A DNA stretch of 10,150 bases, from NCBI GenBank assembly GCA_024644775.1, contig JAHEHB010000120.1:1-10150 (forward strand). The letters are read 5' to 3'. The position numbers and the translations under genes were made by a program. The number at the start of each line of letters is the position of its first letter. The first letter of the stretch is position 1. The notes under the pieces were generated by a model. It was not told where the DNA came from, searched no databases, and saw only the letters and a program-made list of their open reading frames with translations. Positions 1 to 6,717 of this stretch are shown here, in pieces. This stretch comes from Deltaproteobacteria bacterium. GTDB lineage: Bacteria > Desulfobacterota > Desulfobacteria > Desulfobacterales > SURF-15.

Positions 1-314
1 GATTTTTCGGAAAATGCCTGACACTCGATAAACCATCTGGCATGGTAAAAATCATGAAGGTCCTGTTTTGAAAGTACCGCAATTTCTCGCCATTTTTCAT
101 TGGCCCCTTTTGCTTTGACAAAACCCCATCTTTCCAGTGTAATGAGCGCTTCTCGGACCGGAACACGGCTGACACCCAATCGATCTGCTACTTCTCTTTC
201 AACGATTCGATCACCGGGTTTGTATTTCCCGGAAAGAATCTCATCTTCAAGGATTTCTAAAACTGTCTCAGAAGCCTTCTTATAGGGCGGTGCGGTGGTG
301 TGGACGGGCGTCAT
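1..314 (-). CDS. GntR-family transcriptional regulator, N-terminal part (cut by left window edge)
   Basis: Translating the minus strand from the ATG at 312-314 gives 104 residues before the window ends. Residues about 15-75 form a GntR winged-helix DNA-binding domain: an ILEDEILSGKYKPGDRIVE stretch is followed by REVADRLGVSRVPVREAL, the classic recognition-helix signature, and then LERWGFV. After about residue 85 the text (QDLHDFYHARWFIEC) resembles the first helix of an FCD-type ligand-binding domain (FadR/VanR-like), which usually binds a small carboxylic acid. That domain mostly lies outside the window, so the ligand cannot be guessed. A GGAAG sequence precedes the ATG by 4 bases. The leader carries three TGGTATAC boxes at 383-410 that probably form its own operator. 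It is the last gene on this strand in the window. Whether it controls the hdr/met genes or a gene further left is unknown. Confidence 0.9.
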   Translation of the reverse strand, partial: MTPVHTTAPPYKKASETVLEILEDEILSGKYKPGDRIVEREVADRLGVSRVPVREALITLERWGFVKAKGANEKWREIAVLSKQDLHDFYHARWFIECQAFSEK

Positions 315-650
315 TTTCTTCCATTTCGATTTCTCCGATTAAAGCAATGGTTATGATTCAATGTGTTGTATAAGATAGACGCTGGTATACATTGGTATAC
401 CGTGGTATACTAAAATAATGTGCGCGTCAAGCATCTTTGCATCTTTATCGAATTCAAACTATCTTGTGTTTGTCAGTATGATGGACGTTATCCTGCCTCA
501 AGAGAAGATACTCCGCTGAAATCCGGAGGCGCTTGAATTTCTGATTATTCGGGGTAAAGATTAGGGACATCTTCAGAACGGAAGGTATCTCATACGAATT
601 TATTCTGGTTCTATTACCCTCATTTACGGGGCAATAATAATATTTTCATC
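315..650. other. Non-coding stretch between the antitoxin relic and the GntR gene
   Basis: I see no convincing gene in these 336 bases on either strand. The left part holds the leader and putative operator of the GntR gene (383-410). The right part, just after the stop codon of the antitoxin relic, starts with an ATG four bases downstream that reads MKILLLPR and then stops. That resembles the first residues of PIN-domain toxins and may be the stump of a lost toxin gene. A weak CTCCG/CGGAG pairing at 511-528 is too short to call a terminator. No tRNA or repeat array was recognised. Confidence 0.55.
383..410. promoter_or_regulatory. Three phased TGGTATAC boxes, probable GntR operator
   Basis: TGGTATAC occurs at 383-390, 393-400 and 403-410, so the unit repeats exactly every 10 bp, close to one helical turn. 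Each unit contains the perfect palindrome GTATAC, and the middle copy continues to GGTATACC. GntR regulators of the FadR/VanR (FCD) group are known to bind short palindromes of the T-G-T-n-n-A-C-A kind, often with a GTATAC core. The array lies 69-96 bases upstream of the start codon of the GntR gene. Autoregulation through cooperative binding on one DNA face is the natural inference. Confidence 0.6.
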
Positions 651-901
651 CTATTTCCGGATTGATTTCATTCTCTCTTCACGATGCTTGGCCAGCGCAT
701 CGTTAAGATCCTCCAGTGGAGTGCCCGAAAACACCAAAACGCCATCTTTCAAATGAAGATTTGGTTCCCCGTGCACAGGAATTAGGATAATAGCTTGTTC
801 ACTTTCTTCGATACGGATTGGAGTTCCTGCTTTTAGGTTGAAATCTTCTCGAATTTTTTCGGTATTACGATTCTACCGAATCTGTCTAACGACGTTTCCA
901 T
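651..901 (-). pseudogene. AbrB/SpoVT-type antitoxin, frameshifted
   Basis: From the ATG at 899-901 the minus strand reads METSLDRFGRIVIPKK, the typical N-terminus of the swapped-hairpin AbrB/MazE/VapB DNA-binding fold. That frame then hits a stop seven codons later. Moving by one base at the run of six A (plus-strand T at 854-859) restores the expected continuation: IREDFNLKAGTPIRI, then IILIPV, then a tail with LEDLNDALAKHREERM ending at TAG (651-653). The restored product would be about 83 residues, the normal length for this family. Seven A's instead of six would repair it, so the options are a true pseudogene, a sequencing error in a homopolymer, or slippage. Such antitoxins normally sit just upstream of a PIN-domain toxin, and no intact toxin follows. 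No clear ribosome binding site precedes the ATG. Confidence 0.75.
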
Positions 902-919
902 TTATAGTTGGCGCTATAA
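902..919. promoter_or_regulatory. Palindrome directly upstream of the antitoxin relic
   Basis: TTATAG (902-907) and CTATAA (914-919) form a perfect 6-bp inverted repeat around a 6-base centre. It sits in the 30 bases between the stop of the HdrB-like gene (932) and the ATG of the AbrB-type relic (901). Antitoxins of this fold bind palindromes in their own leader, so a former autoregulatory operator is plausible. A chance AT-rich palindrome cannot be excluded. Confidence 0.3.
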
Positions 920-931
920 CCGTCGGTCATT

Positions 932-1825
932 TTATATTGCAGTATGAGATGATACCTCTGGGGAGAAATTTACGATTCCGCTGATGTCCAGTTCATTGTC
1001 ATATATCCCGAGACTTTCTCCATCAATTCCCAGGCAGAGCCCCAAAAGCTGGGTATAGAGAATCGATGGTAGATGACGCGTTTCACTCCTTTTACTCAGA
1101 AATGTGTTTTGAACCCTGTCGAACTGAAGTTGGCAAAACGGGCAGACAACACATAGATAATCGGCATCGGAATCTAGTGCATCCTCTATTTTTCTTTGGG
1201 TTAAATCCATGGATAGATCGTCATTGATACCCCATAAAGGCGCGCCACAGCATTCACGTTGTTTTGGCCAATCGATGCTCTCGGCTCCTAATATCTCAAC
1301 GAGTTGATCGAATATGGAAGCCGCACCCGTATTTTCAAACCGAACCATTTTGTCGGGACGAATCAGGTGGCACCCGTAATGCGCGGCAATCCTAAGACCG
1401 TTAAAGGGCTTTACCAGAAGTTCTTTTATATGTTCAACACCGATATCTTCATAAAAGATTTCGAGAAGATGCTTCACTTTAATGCTGCCGTCGTATTTTA
1501 ATCCTTCTTTCGCCAGCTTCCTATTAATGTCTTTTCTTAAGGAAGCATCCTCTTTTAAGAGGTGGTCGATATGCGTCATGCTGCCATAGCAACAATTACA
1601 GAGGGTCGTGATATTCAGGTTTTTCTTTTCAGCCAGAGATAGATTTCTAGCCGACAATAGTGCATGAGCCTTAAAATCGACATTTTTCAAGGGATATCCA
1701 CAGCAGTTAAATTCTTTGATATCCACCAAATCCACCCCCAGCTTCCCTAGAACCGCATCTGTAGAGACTTCGTATTGTTTAAGGGAGGCAGCCGTAACGC
1801 AACATCGTAACAATGCAAATTCCAT
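932..1825 (-). CDS. hdrB: HdrB-like CCG-domain protein (heterodisulfide reductase subunit B family)
   Basis: This 297-residue soluble protein has the two cysteine-rich CCG domains of HdrB. Domain one: C9, C41-C42-G43, then C76 and C79, with spacings C-x31-CC-x33-C-x2-C. Domain two: C152 (HYGCHLIRP), C192-C193-G194 (ECCGAPLWG), then C228 and C231 (CPFC), with spacings C-x39-CC-x34-C-x2-C. In methanogen HdrB, each such motif holds one of two non-cubane [4Fe-4S] clusters where disulfide cleavage occurs. Here both motifs are complete, so an active site is likely, but the substrate is unknown; bacteria that make no CoM-S-S-CoB use these proteins with other thiols or purely as electron carriers. 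The last 35 or so residues are an unremarkable tail. The gene lies 107 bases downstream of the membrane HdrC fusion, its likely redox partner. The ribosome binding site is weak (GGAAAA). Confidence 0.88.
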   Translation of the reverse strand: MEFALLRCCVTAASLKQYEVSTDAVLGKLGVDLVDIKEFNCCGYPLKNVDFKAHALLSARNLSLAEKKNLNITTLCNCCYGSMTHIDHLLKEDASLRKDINRKLAKEGLKYDGSIKVKHLLEIFYEDIGVEHIKELLVKPFNGLRIAAHYGCHLIRPDKMVRFENTGAASIFDQLVEILGAESIDWPKQRECCGAPLWGINDDLSMDLTQRKIEDALDSDADYLCVVCPFCQLQFDRVQNTFLSKRSETRHLPSILYTQLLGLCLGIDGESLGIYDNELDISGIVNFSPEVSSHTAI

Positions 1826-1904
1826 AATCTTTTTCCAGTCTGTGGGTTCAACACTTCTTCCGAGAATTCGCTCATATAGCGAAGATAAAATAACTCATTT
1901 AACA

Positions 1905-1922
1905 TCGACAATTCATTGTCGA
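1905..1922. other. Short hairpin between the membrane HdrC gene and hdrB
   Basis: TCGACAA (1905-1911) pairs perfectly with TTGTCGA (1916-1922) across a four-base loop. It lies in the 107-base gap, just beyond the stop of the membrane HdrC fusion (TAG at 1933-1935). On the transcribed strand it is not followed by a T run, so a simple intrinsic terminator is unlikely. It could be an mRNA processing or 3'-end stabilising element that tunes the ratio of the two products. Confidence 0.35.
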
Positions 1923-1932
1923 CATGACATTG

Positions 1933-3720
1933 CTAAACACTTATGGCTTTTTCCCTTGCATTTGAGATTGCCAAGTTCTTTAGCTCATAAAACACATCTG
2001 CAACACACACCCCTTGAGGACAATTTTCCTGACATTCGTAGCAGCCAAGACAACTCCACAACATATTGGAATCGAATATTATATCACCCAGCCCAAAATT
2101 GGCGGCACGAATCATCTGATGCGGTAGCATCCCCAGAGCTTCCAAGGGGTTATTAAAATTTCTTACTACCGGGCAGACCGATGTGCAGGTTGTACAGGCA
2201 AAGCAATAGTTGGACGTTGGACCGGGCAATGATGCCGCCAATCGGTTTTTTAGCCCTTTGTCCATGGATGGTTCACTGATCGTATCGTGGATGCCGATTA
2301 ATTTACTCTCGTCAGCAACTGCCGTTCTGGCCTGCTTTATGGATTTTTGGTAATCCTGTTTTTCGATACGATCTTTCCTCAACCCTCGTTGATATGAAAG
2401 GGTTGAGAGTACCAGCGGCTCTGAATTCTCTTTTTTGAGTGATGCCTCCCTCACATCGAACCAAAGATCCTGAAGATTGATACCGGAAGGACAAACCGTG
2501 GTGCAGCGGTAGCAATTGGTACATAGATAGAGTCCCTCCTGAAGGCTTGTGAGTTCCTGTTTGCTGGGTCTATTTTCCGTTGAAAAAGCCTTTAGTGTGT
2601 CGATTTTAAGGGAGGGCAAGATATTCGGATTGGAAATTTCCTCATAGCTCACCGCAACGGAGCAGTTTAAACTGCATGTTCCGCATCGTGTGCAGGCATC
2701 CAGCTCCAACATTTGCCGGGTGGTAATATTGGAGGGATCGGGGCCTCGTTTATCCAAAGGGGGTTTATTCATAGCGGGTCTATCCATAACCGCGTTTACG
2801 AGAATGCTGATGGGAGTGGAAATGATGTGAAACAGTTTGCTGAACGGTAGATAGGCGAGACCGATAAAACATGCCAAGAAGTGGAGGTACCATAAGAAAG
2901 TGGGGAAATTCACCGTATCCAGTGTTAACGCGATGGGACTCAGAACTTTGGCTGTCAAAAATCCCCCAAAGGCCCAGTTGGGTGACGAATGGCAGCCGGC
3001 ACAACTCTCCTCGTGAATTTCCAGCCCCTGTTCGATAACGTCTTCAGCAAACGGACCGTTTACGTTTGGAGAGACCACAGCGAATTTCTGAACCCAGACA
3101 CTTTCCAGTGCCTTGAGTTCCTCTTCGTCATCCGTACCTGAATATTCCTCCACCATATCTTGATACGCCGAGTAAGATGAAATCTTTGTTCCCTCCAACA
3201 GCAGGCCTGAAAGCATAATTACTGCCAGGATGACGATGGCATAGGTATCCACGGGGTTGGTTTTCAAATGTGAGACATTCAGAATAAACCTTCGATATAT
3301 GGCAATCCCGATCCCTGCAAATACCATGGCACCGAAGAAATCCCTCAGGAAGAAAAAGGGATTCAGTGTGGAGTAATAATCCGAGAAAATCGATGCGGTA
3401 ATCGGTTCTTCCAGAGCATGCATTAACAGGAGCATCATAAATCCCGCAAATATGAGCATGTGCATCAACCAGCGGAGAAAATCTTCCTTGAGAATTCGAT
3501 ATTGAAGGATGACATCACATACAAAAACTTTCAAGAGGGTTCGGATTTTCGCGCTAAATACCGTTGACACCATCCCTTTGGCGGCAGCGGATATTCTCTT
3601 TGGGGAGGTGCTCTCTCCCCGGTCTATATCCAGGTCGTACCGGAACCAGGCTGACACCTTAATGAGAACACCGACTGCGAACACGATAAGGGAAATATAG
3701 AGGCTGATGGTGAAAAACAT
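1933..3720 (-). CDS. Membrane haem b / haem c anchor fused to two HdrC-like [4Fe-4S] modules
   Basis: This 595-residue protein has three parts. Residues 1-310 contain five probable membrane helices (about 5-25, 82-101, 125-147, 159-178, 274-300) as in NarI, DsrM and HdrE. Histidine pairs H87/H101 and H280/H298 are candidate axial ligands for two b haems; the 18-residue spacing of the second pair matches NarI. Residues 179-270 form a hydrophilic loop with one haem c motif, CAGCH (C240, C243, H244). Positive charges after helices 1 and 3 put that loop in the periplasm, as haem c attachment requires. Residues 343-410 form a HdrC-like pair of clusters (C343, C346, C349, C353; C400, C403, C406, C410). 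Residues 506-567 form a second pair (C506, C509, C512, C516; C557, C560, C563, C567). The cytoplasmic iron-sulfur tail probably hands electrons to the HdrB-like protein encoded next. Likely role: electron exchange between the quinone pool or periplasmic cytochromes and the cytoplasmic Hdr machinery. I know no established gene name for this architecture. Confidence 0.87.
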   Translation of the reverse strand: MFFTISLYISLIVFAVGVLIKVSAWFRYDLDIDRGESTSPKRISAAAKGMVSTVFSAKIRTLLKVFVCDVILQYRILKEDFLRWLMHMLIFAGFMMLLLMHALEEPITASIFSDYYSTLNPFFFLRDFFGAMVFAGIGIAIYRRFILNVSHLKTNPVDTYAIVILAVIMLSGLLLEGTKISSYSAYQDMVEEYSGTDDEEELKALESVWVQKFAVVSPNVNGPFAEDVIEQGLEIHEESCAGCHSSPNWAFGGFLTAKVLSPIALTLDTVNFPTFLWYLHFLACFIGLAYLPFSKLFHIISTPISILVNAVMDRPAMNKPPLDKRGPDPSNITTRQMLELDACTRCGTCSLNCSVAVSYEEISNPNILPSLKIDTLKAFSTENRPSKQELTSLQEGLYLCTNCYRCTTVCPSGINLQDLWFDVREASLKKENSEPLVLSTLSYQRGLRKDRIEKQDYQKSIKQARTAVADESKLIGIHDTISEPSMDKGLKNRLAASLPGPTSNYCFACTTCTSVCPVVRNFNNPLEALGMLPHQMIRAANFGLGDIIFDSNMLWSCLGCYECQENCPQGVCVADVFYELKNLAISNAREKAISV

Positions 3721-3743
3721 AATTAGTTCTTTCGTCTTTTTTA

Positions 3744-3802
3744 TTCACCACTAAGAACACGAAGATTCATCCATACCACTCTTCGTGAACTTTGTGGTAG
3801 AA
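3744..3802. repeat. Degenerate palindromic element of the CACGAAG / CTTCGTG type
   Basis: The left arm at 3744-3765 (TTCACCACTAAG, then AACACGAAGA) and the right arm at 3780-3802 (TCTTCGTGAAC, then TTTGTGGTAGAA) are imperfect reverse complements around a 14-base centre. The inner 8-9 bases match perfectly. Intergenic palindromes built on CACGAAG/CTTCGTG and CCAC/GTGG are a recurring dispersed repeat in many environmental and deltaproteobacterial genomes, as far as I recall. This copy is probably a worn member of such a family. It has no coding capacity. Confidence 0.55.
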
Positions 3803-3829
3803 TTTGTTTATGTGCAAACGGTTTAGTTT

Positions 3830-3921
3830 TTAGTGTTTTGTATTTAGTGTTTTGTTTAAAAAATATGTTGGTATATCATTTTGTTGGTTTACTAAACACC
3901 AAACACAAAAAACAAAACACT
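3830..3921. repeat. AT-rich inverted and direct repeat (TTAGTGTTTTGT units)
   Basis: TTAGTGTTTTGT occurs at 3830-3841 and again at 3845-3856. The second copy includes AGTGTTTTGTTT (3846-3857), which is the exact reverse complement of AAACAAAACACT at 3910-3921. A third, weaker set (ACTAAACACCAAACAC) lies between them near the right arm. The whole looks like a short non-autonomous repeat or a structured spacer with no coding capacity. Confidence 0.5.
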
Positions 3922-3956
3922 CTCGTAAAAAGGTCATTTTTCTGACTTTTTACGAG
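3922..3956 (-). terminator. Probable rho-independent terminator after the FrhB-like gene
   Basis: On the minus strand, 12 bases after the FrhB-like stop codon, CTCGTAAAAAGTCA pairs with TGACCTTTTTACGAG; the pairing is perfect except for one bulged base, around a six-base loop. The next bases read AGTGTTTTGTTTTTTG, a T-rich tail. The stem is A/T-rich apart from its CTCG base, so it is not a textbook strong terminator. It fits the position where the met/hdrA unit would end. Confidence 0.6.
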
Positions 3957-3968
3957 ATATTCATTGAA

Positions 3969-5090
3969 TTAGTCTTTGCCATTTGCCGGTTTTTTTACGA
4001 GCGTGTCCCGATTTATCACGGACTGTTCCCGTTTTTTCTTTGACCATTTCTGTACCTTAGCGGTTACTTCGCCGGCGAACCGGGGATTTTTTGCTAGTGG
4101 ATGGATTTCCACATCCCCCTCACCCCGTGCATGGGCAAAGGCGGCCCGCCCCAAAGGCGTTCGGGCGACGACTGTGGTCCAGCCTTCCTGGGCTGCGATA
4201 CCGCCAAAGGAGATGTCTGCAAATTCAGCGGAGTAGTCGTCACAGTACTGACAGGCGTAGCGACGCATGAATCCCAGTTGGCCCAGCGGGATGGTTCGGA
4301 TTTCACCGTTTTCTAAATGAATGTACAGTTCTTCTTTTATGTTTATTTTTTTTACATCTTCCCAGGAAAAGTCGCCTAGCTTTTCCAGCTCTTCCCTTTG
4401 GGTTTCACTAAAAAAGAAGTTTCCCGAACAGAAGAGGCCCAGGATATAGTTTATTGAGTCTGTCGGAACGATCCCCAAGGTTTCCATCTTCCGGATGGTT
4501 TTGATCTGGCAGGGCGTACCCACCAACGCCACGCGGCGCATTCCTCTGCGGGTCATCTGCCCCAGCATCTGAACGGAAGGCGAATAGGTGGAGTACTGCT
4601 CGCTGTAACGGCTCATGCCGTGGGACGAATCGAAAAAAAAACCGGCTGCCTCGATAATCTCTTGTCGAGAGGTGGCCAGCCACGGCTCACGTTTAAAAAG
4701 CCCGGTGCGGCGAGTGACGATGGCCCCGTCGATGCGACCGGCGTCGAACAGATGCAGAAGCAACGCGGTCACCACTCCGCCATCTGTGGCATGCTGCCGA
4801 ATGCTTTCATTTCCTGCCCGGGCTACGGTCGTTTCCAAAACGCGGCCCATGGGAGGGGCCCATCCGATTCGTTTGCGCGTTTCCTCGTCCAGTTCATCGA
4901 TTTCCGGGCATATCATATGGCAGATGCCGCACTCGATGCATTTTTCCACATCATCGTAGCAAGGTTTTCCCTCGCTATCCTGCTTGAGGGCTCCGAAATT
5001 GATAGCCGTGCAAAAGGTCACGCATCCCCCGCAGTGGTGGCACAACCCTGTTTCCTGAACTTCCTGTATAAGATTTGTAAAGGTTTTCAT
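3969..5090 (-). CDS. FrhB-family protein: coenzyme F420 hydrogenase/dehydrogenase beta subunit-like flavin/iron-sulfur subunit
   Basis: The 373-residue protein opens with two [4Fe-4S] ferredoxin motifs (C17, C20, C23, C27 and C51, C54, C57, C61). The FrhB/FdhB N- and C-terminal domains follow, recognisable from GTPCQIKTIRKM (191-202) and the late C280-x2-C283 motif with ADISFGG (291-297). Family members bind FAD and pass two-electron equivalents between a soluble carrier and iron-sulfur clusters. In methanogens the carrier is F420; bacterial homologues may use NAD(P)H, ferredoxin or another donor, and nothing here settles this. I chose the ATG at 5088-5090 because GGGAGG sits 5 bases upstream; an ATG 33 bases further up lacks this support and would touch the metF stop. 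The metF stop is 29 bases away, so the gene belongs to the metVF unit. It may give the MetVF/HdrA complex a second electron entry or exit. Confidence 0.9.
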   Translation of the reverse strand: MKTFTNLIQEVQETGLCHHCGGCVTFCTAINFGALKQDSEGKPCYDDVEKCIECGICHMICPEIDELDEETRKRIGWAPPMGRVLETTVARAGNESIRQHATDGGVVTALLLHLFDAGRIDGAIVTRRTGLFKREPWLATSRQEIIEAAGFFFDSSHGMSRYSEQYSTYSPSVQMLGQMTRRGMRRVALVGTPCQIKTIRKMETLGIVPTDSINYILGLFCSGNFFFSETQREELEKLGDFSWEDVKKINIKEELYIHLENGEIRTIPLGQLGFMRRYACQYCDDYSAEFADISFGGIAAQEGWTTVVARTPLGRAAFAHARGEGDVEIHPLAKNPRFAGEVTAKVQKWSKKKREQSVINRDTLVKKPANGKD

Positions 5091-5095
5091 GAATT

Positions 5096-5101
5096 CCTCC
5101 C
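5096..5101 (-). promoter_or_regulatory. Strong ribosome binding site deciding the FrhB-like start
   Basis: GGGAGG lies 5 bases before the ATG at 5088-5090. It makes this start preferable to the in-frame ATG at 5121-5123, which overlaps the metF stop codon. Confidence 0.8.
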
Positions 5102-5119
5102 GCCCGCTGAAAAGATGCC

Positions 5120-6052
5120 TCAAGAGATTTGCGGCCTGGGATAGAGGCCTGTTCGTTCAACGATTTCCGGCACCTTTTCCTCCCATTCGATGGCCATTAT
5201 ATGAAAGCCAGCGATACCCGGAACCGCTTTTAACCGTTCAATGGATTCCACGCAAATGTTGATGCCCTCTTCGGGTTGTTTCTCCTTGGGGGTTCCGGCC
5301 ATACGGGCAACGACCTCGTCGGGCACATCCATTCCGGGAACACGGTTTTTCATGTACTTTGCCATACCCGCGGACTTAAACGGTGTGAGTCCGGCCAGAA
5401 TGAAAACCTTTTCGGTGAGCCCCAGATCCCGCACCATCTCCATCCATTTTTCGAACCGATCCAGGTTATAAATACACTGGGTTTGAATGAACTCCACACC
5501 GGCGTTGACCTTTTTGGCCAATCGAAGTGCCCGGATGTGGAATGGATCGGCAAAAGGATTGGCTGCTGCCCCCACAAACATATTCGGCGGTCTTGCGATG
5601 TCGTCGCCTCCGATAAATTTTCCTTCGTCGCGCATATGGCGGACTGCTTGAATGAGCTGGATCGAATCCAGATCGTGAACGTTTTGCCCCTGGGGACAGT
5701 CGCCAAAGCTCTGATGATCGCCGGTAAGACACAGAATGTTATGAATGTCGAACGACGCGGCACCTAAAATGTCGCTTTGCAAACCGATACGGTTCCTGTC
5801 CCGGGTGACCATTTGCAGCACGGGCTCGACTCCCAAGAGCTTGAGTCGAATGCAAGCCGCCAAACTGCACAAGCGGGTAACCGACGTTTGGTTGTCGGTG
5901 ATGTTGATGGCGTCGACATGGTTTTGGATCATCTCTGCCTTTTCGGTGATGGGCTGCGGATCGCTCCCTCGCGGGGGGCCGCATTCGGAGGTGACCGCCA
6001 GATGACCTGCGGTAAGCATTTTTTCCAATTGACTCGGCGTTTTTACGTTCAT
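5120..6052 (-). CDS. metF: Methylenetetrahydrofolate reductase, short form (MetF)
   Basis: MetF is the TIM-barrel FAD enzyme that interconverts 5,10-methylene-THF and 5-methyl-THF in the methyl branch of the Wood-Ljungdahl pathway. The 310 residues match the usual bacterial length. Visible signatures are the N-terminal catalytic glutamate in TSECGPPRG (E23), DAINITDN (47-54), TRDRNR (83-88, flavin-contacting region), LCLTGDH (107-113), and FIQTQCIYNLDRFEKW (188-203), the folate-binding strand. The start ATG (6050-6052) overlaps the metV TGA as ATGA, so the two are translated together. As in the Moorella-type enzyme, the partner MetV and the neighbouring HdrA and MvhD suggest that electrons arrive through iron-sulfur proteins rather than directly from NAD(P)H. 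The reaction can run either way; in a sulfate reducer oxidising acetate or alkanes it would oxidise methyl-THF. Confidence 0.95.
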   Translation of the reverse strand: MNVKTPSQLEKMLTAGHLAVTSECGPPRGSDPQPITEKAEMIQNHVDAINITDNQTSVTRLCSLAACIRLKLLGVEPVLQMVTRDRNRIGLQSDILGAASFDIHNILCLTGDHQSFGDCPQGQNVHDLDSIQLIQAVRHMRDEGKFIGGDDIARPPNMFVGAAANPFADPFHIRALRLAKKVNAGVEFIQTQCIYNLDRFEKWMEMVRDLGLTEKVFILAGLTPFKSAGMAKYMKNRVPGMDVPDEVVARMAGTPKEKQPEEGINICVESIERLKAVPGIAGFHIMAIEWEEKVPEIVERTGLYPRPQIS

Positions 6053-6717
6053 GTTTCCAGATCCTCATGGAAAAGTTTTCGGGGGCCGCCATCCCGGCTT
6101 GTGGACCAGTCCTTTAACGGTACGACTTTTACGAAATCGTCCAGCTGTCCAAGCGCCTCTAAACGGTCGACGACCAGTTGCCAGGCGCAGTCGATTTCCT
6201 TGTTGATTTCGCATTTACCTTTGGTGGAACCGCCGCAGGGTCCATTGAGAAGCCTCTTGGCACAACGGGACATGACACAGATTCCGGCAGTGAGATCGAG
6301 GATGCATTTACCGCAGGCCTGGCAGCTCTCCGTAAACAGACCCGGTTTTTCAACATCCCCTAAAAAAGTGGTATCCAGTCCGGGATACACCCGCAGGGAG
6401 GCGTATCTTTTCACCATAAACTGAACACCTACGCCGCAGGCAATGCTCAATACGGCGTCAGCCCACTCGATATCTTTTTCGGCAGAATCGAAAAACTCAT
6501 GCTCACACTGCCGTTCGATGCCCGAGTTTCGGATGTCTATCGGAACCTTTTCTTGGGTAGCCCGCATCCGAAGAAGTGAAGCCAGTATTTCAGCCTCTTT
6601 GTTCCCTCCCTCGTGACAAACCGCCACACAGGTGTTACAGCCAAACACCAGGAGTTTTCCAAACCCTTTTACACTGTTCCAGATTTCGTCAAGGGGTTTT
6701 TGTTTACCCATGATCAT
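6049..6717 (-). CDS. metV: MetV, zinc/iron-sulfur partner of methylenetetrahydrofolate reductase
   Basis: MetV is the small subunit that contacts MetF and passes electrons to it. The 222 residues contain an N-terminal C27-x2-C30-x3-C34 cluster (VFGCNTCVAVCHEGG), C71, C94, and the highly typical C-terminal stretch with C132, C135, C138, then GICVMSRCAKRLLNGPCGG (C147, C152, C161). Later cysteines are C169 and C177. The C-terminal domain is the family's MTHFR C-terminal (MTHFR_C) domain. I chose the ATG at 6715-6717 because GGAGG lies 8 bases upstream; a GTG nine bases earlier overlaps that site. The gene overlaps the end of mvhD by 14 bases and metF by 4 bases, a tightly coupled set. Confidence 0.93.
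   Translation of the reverse strand: MIMGKQKPLDEIWNSVKGFGKLLVFGCNTCVAVCHEGGNKEAEILASLLRMRATQEKVPIDIRNSGIERQCEHEFFDSAEKDIEWADAVLSIACGVGVQFMVKRYASLRVYPGLDTTFLGDVEKPGLFTESCQACGKCILDLTAGICVMSRCAKRLLNGPCGGSTKGKCEINKEIDCAWQLVVDRLEALGQLDDFVKVVPLKDWSTSRDGGPRKLFHEDLET

Larger units (their letters stand above)
3721..3968. other. Repeat-rich gap between the FrhB-like gene and the membrane HdrC gene
   Basis: The 248 bases contain no credible gene. They hold, from right to left, a hairpin terminator candidate (3922-3956), an AT-rich inverted repeat (3830-3921), and a decayed CACGAAG-type palindrome (3744-3802) next to the start of the membrane HdrC gene. The ribosome binding site of that gene is poor (AAAGAA). 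No clear promoter was recognised, but the terminator implies one should lie here. Confidence 0.6.

Noticed and set aside
100..285. Plus-strand open frame at the left edge
   Set aside because: It is the antisense shadow of the GntR helix-turn-helix region, which has clear family motifs on the minus strand.
511..528. CTCCG/CGGAG hairpin as a terminator
   Set aside because: The stem is only 5 bp with an 8-base loop and no T run follows on either strand.
3741..3921. CRISPR array or insertion sequence in the repeat-rich gap
   Set aside because: The repeats are inverted and of two unrelated kinds, with no regular repeat-spacer pattern and no transposase.
5091..5123. Upstream in-frame ATG of the FrhB-like gene (5121-5123)
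   Set aside because: It has no ribosome binding site and abuts the metF stop, while the ATG at 5088-5090 has a strong GGGAGG; the 11 extra residues have no family support.
4620..5144. Long plus-strand open frame of 174 codons opposite the FrhB-like gene
   Set aside because: It has no recognisable domain and is opposite a strongly supported iron-sulfur flavoprotein; other long plus-strand frames opposite metF and hdrA are rejected for the same reason.
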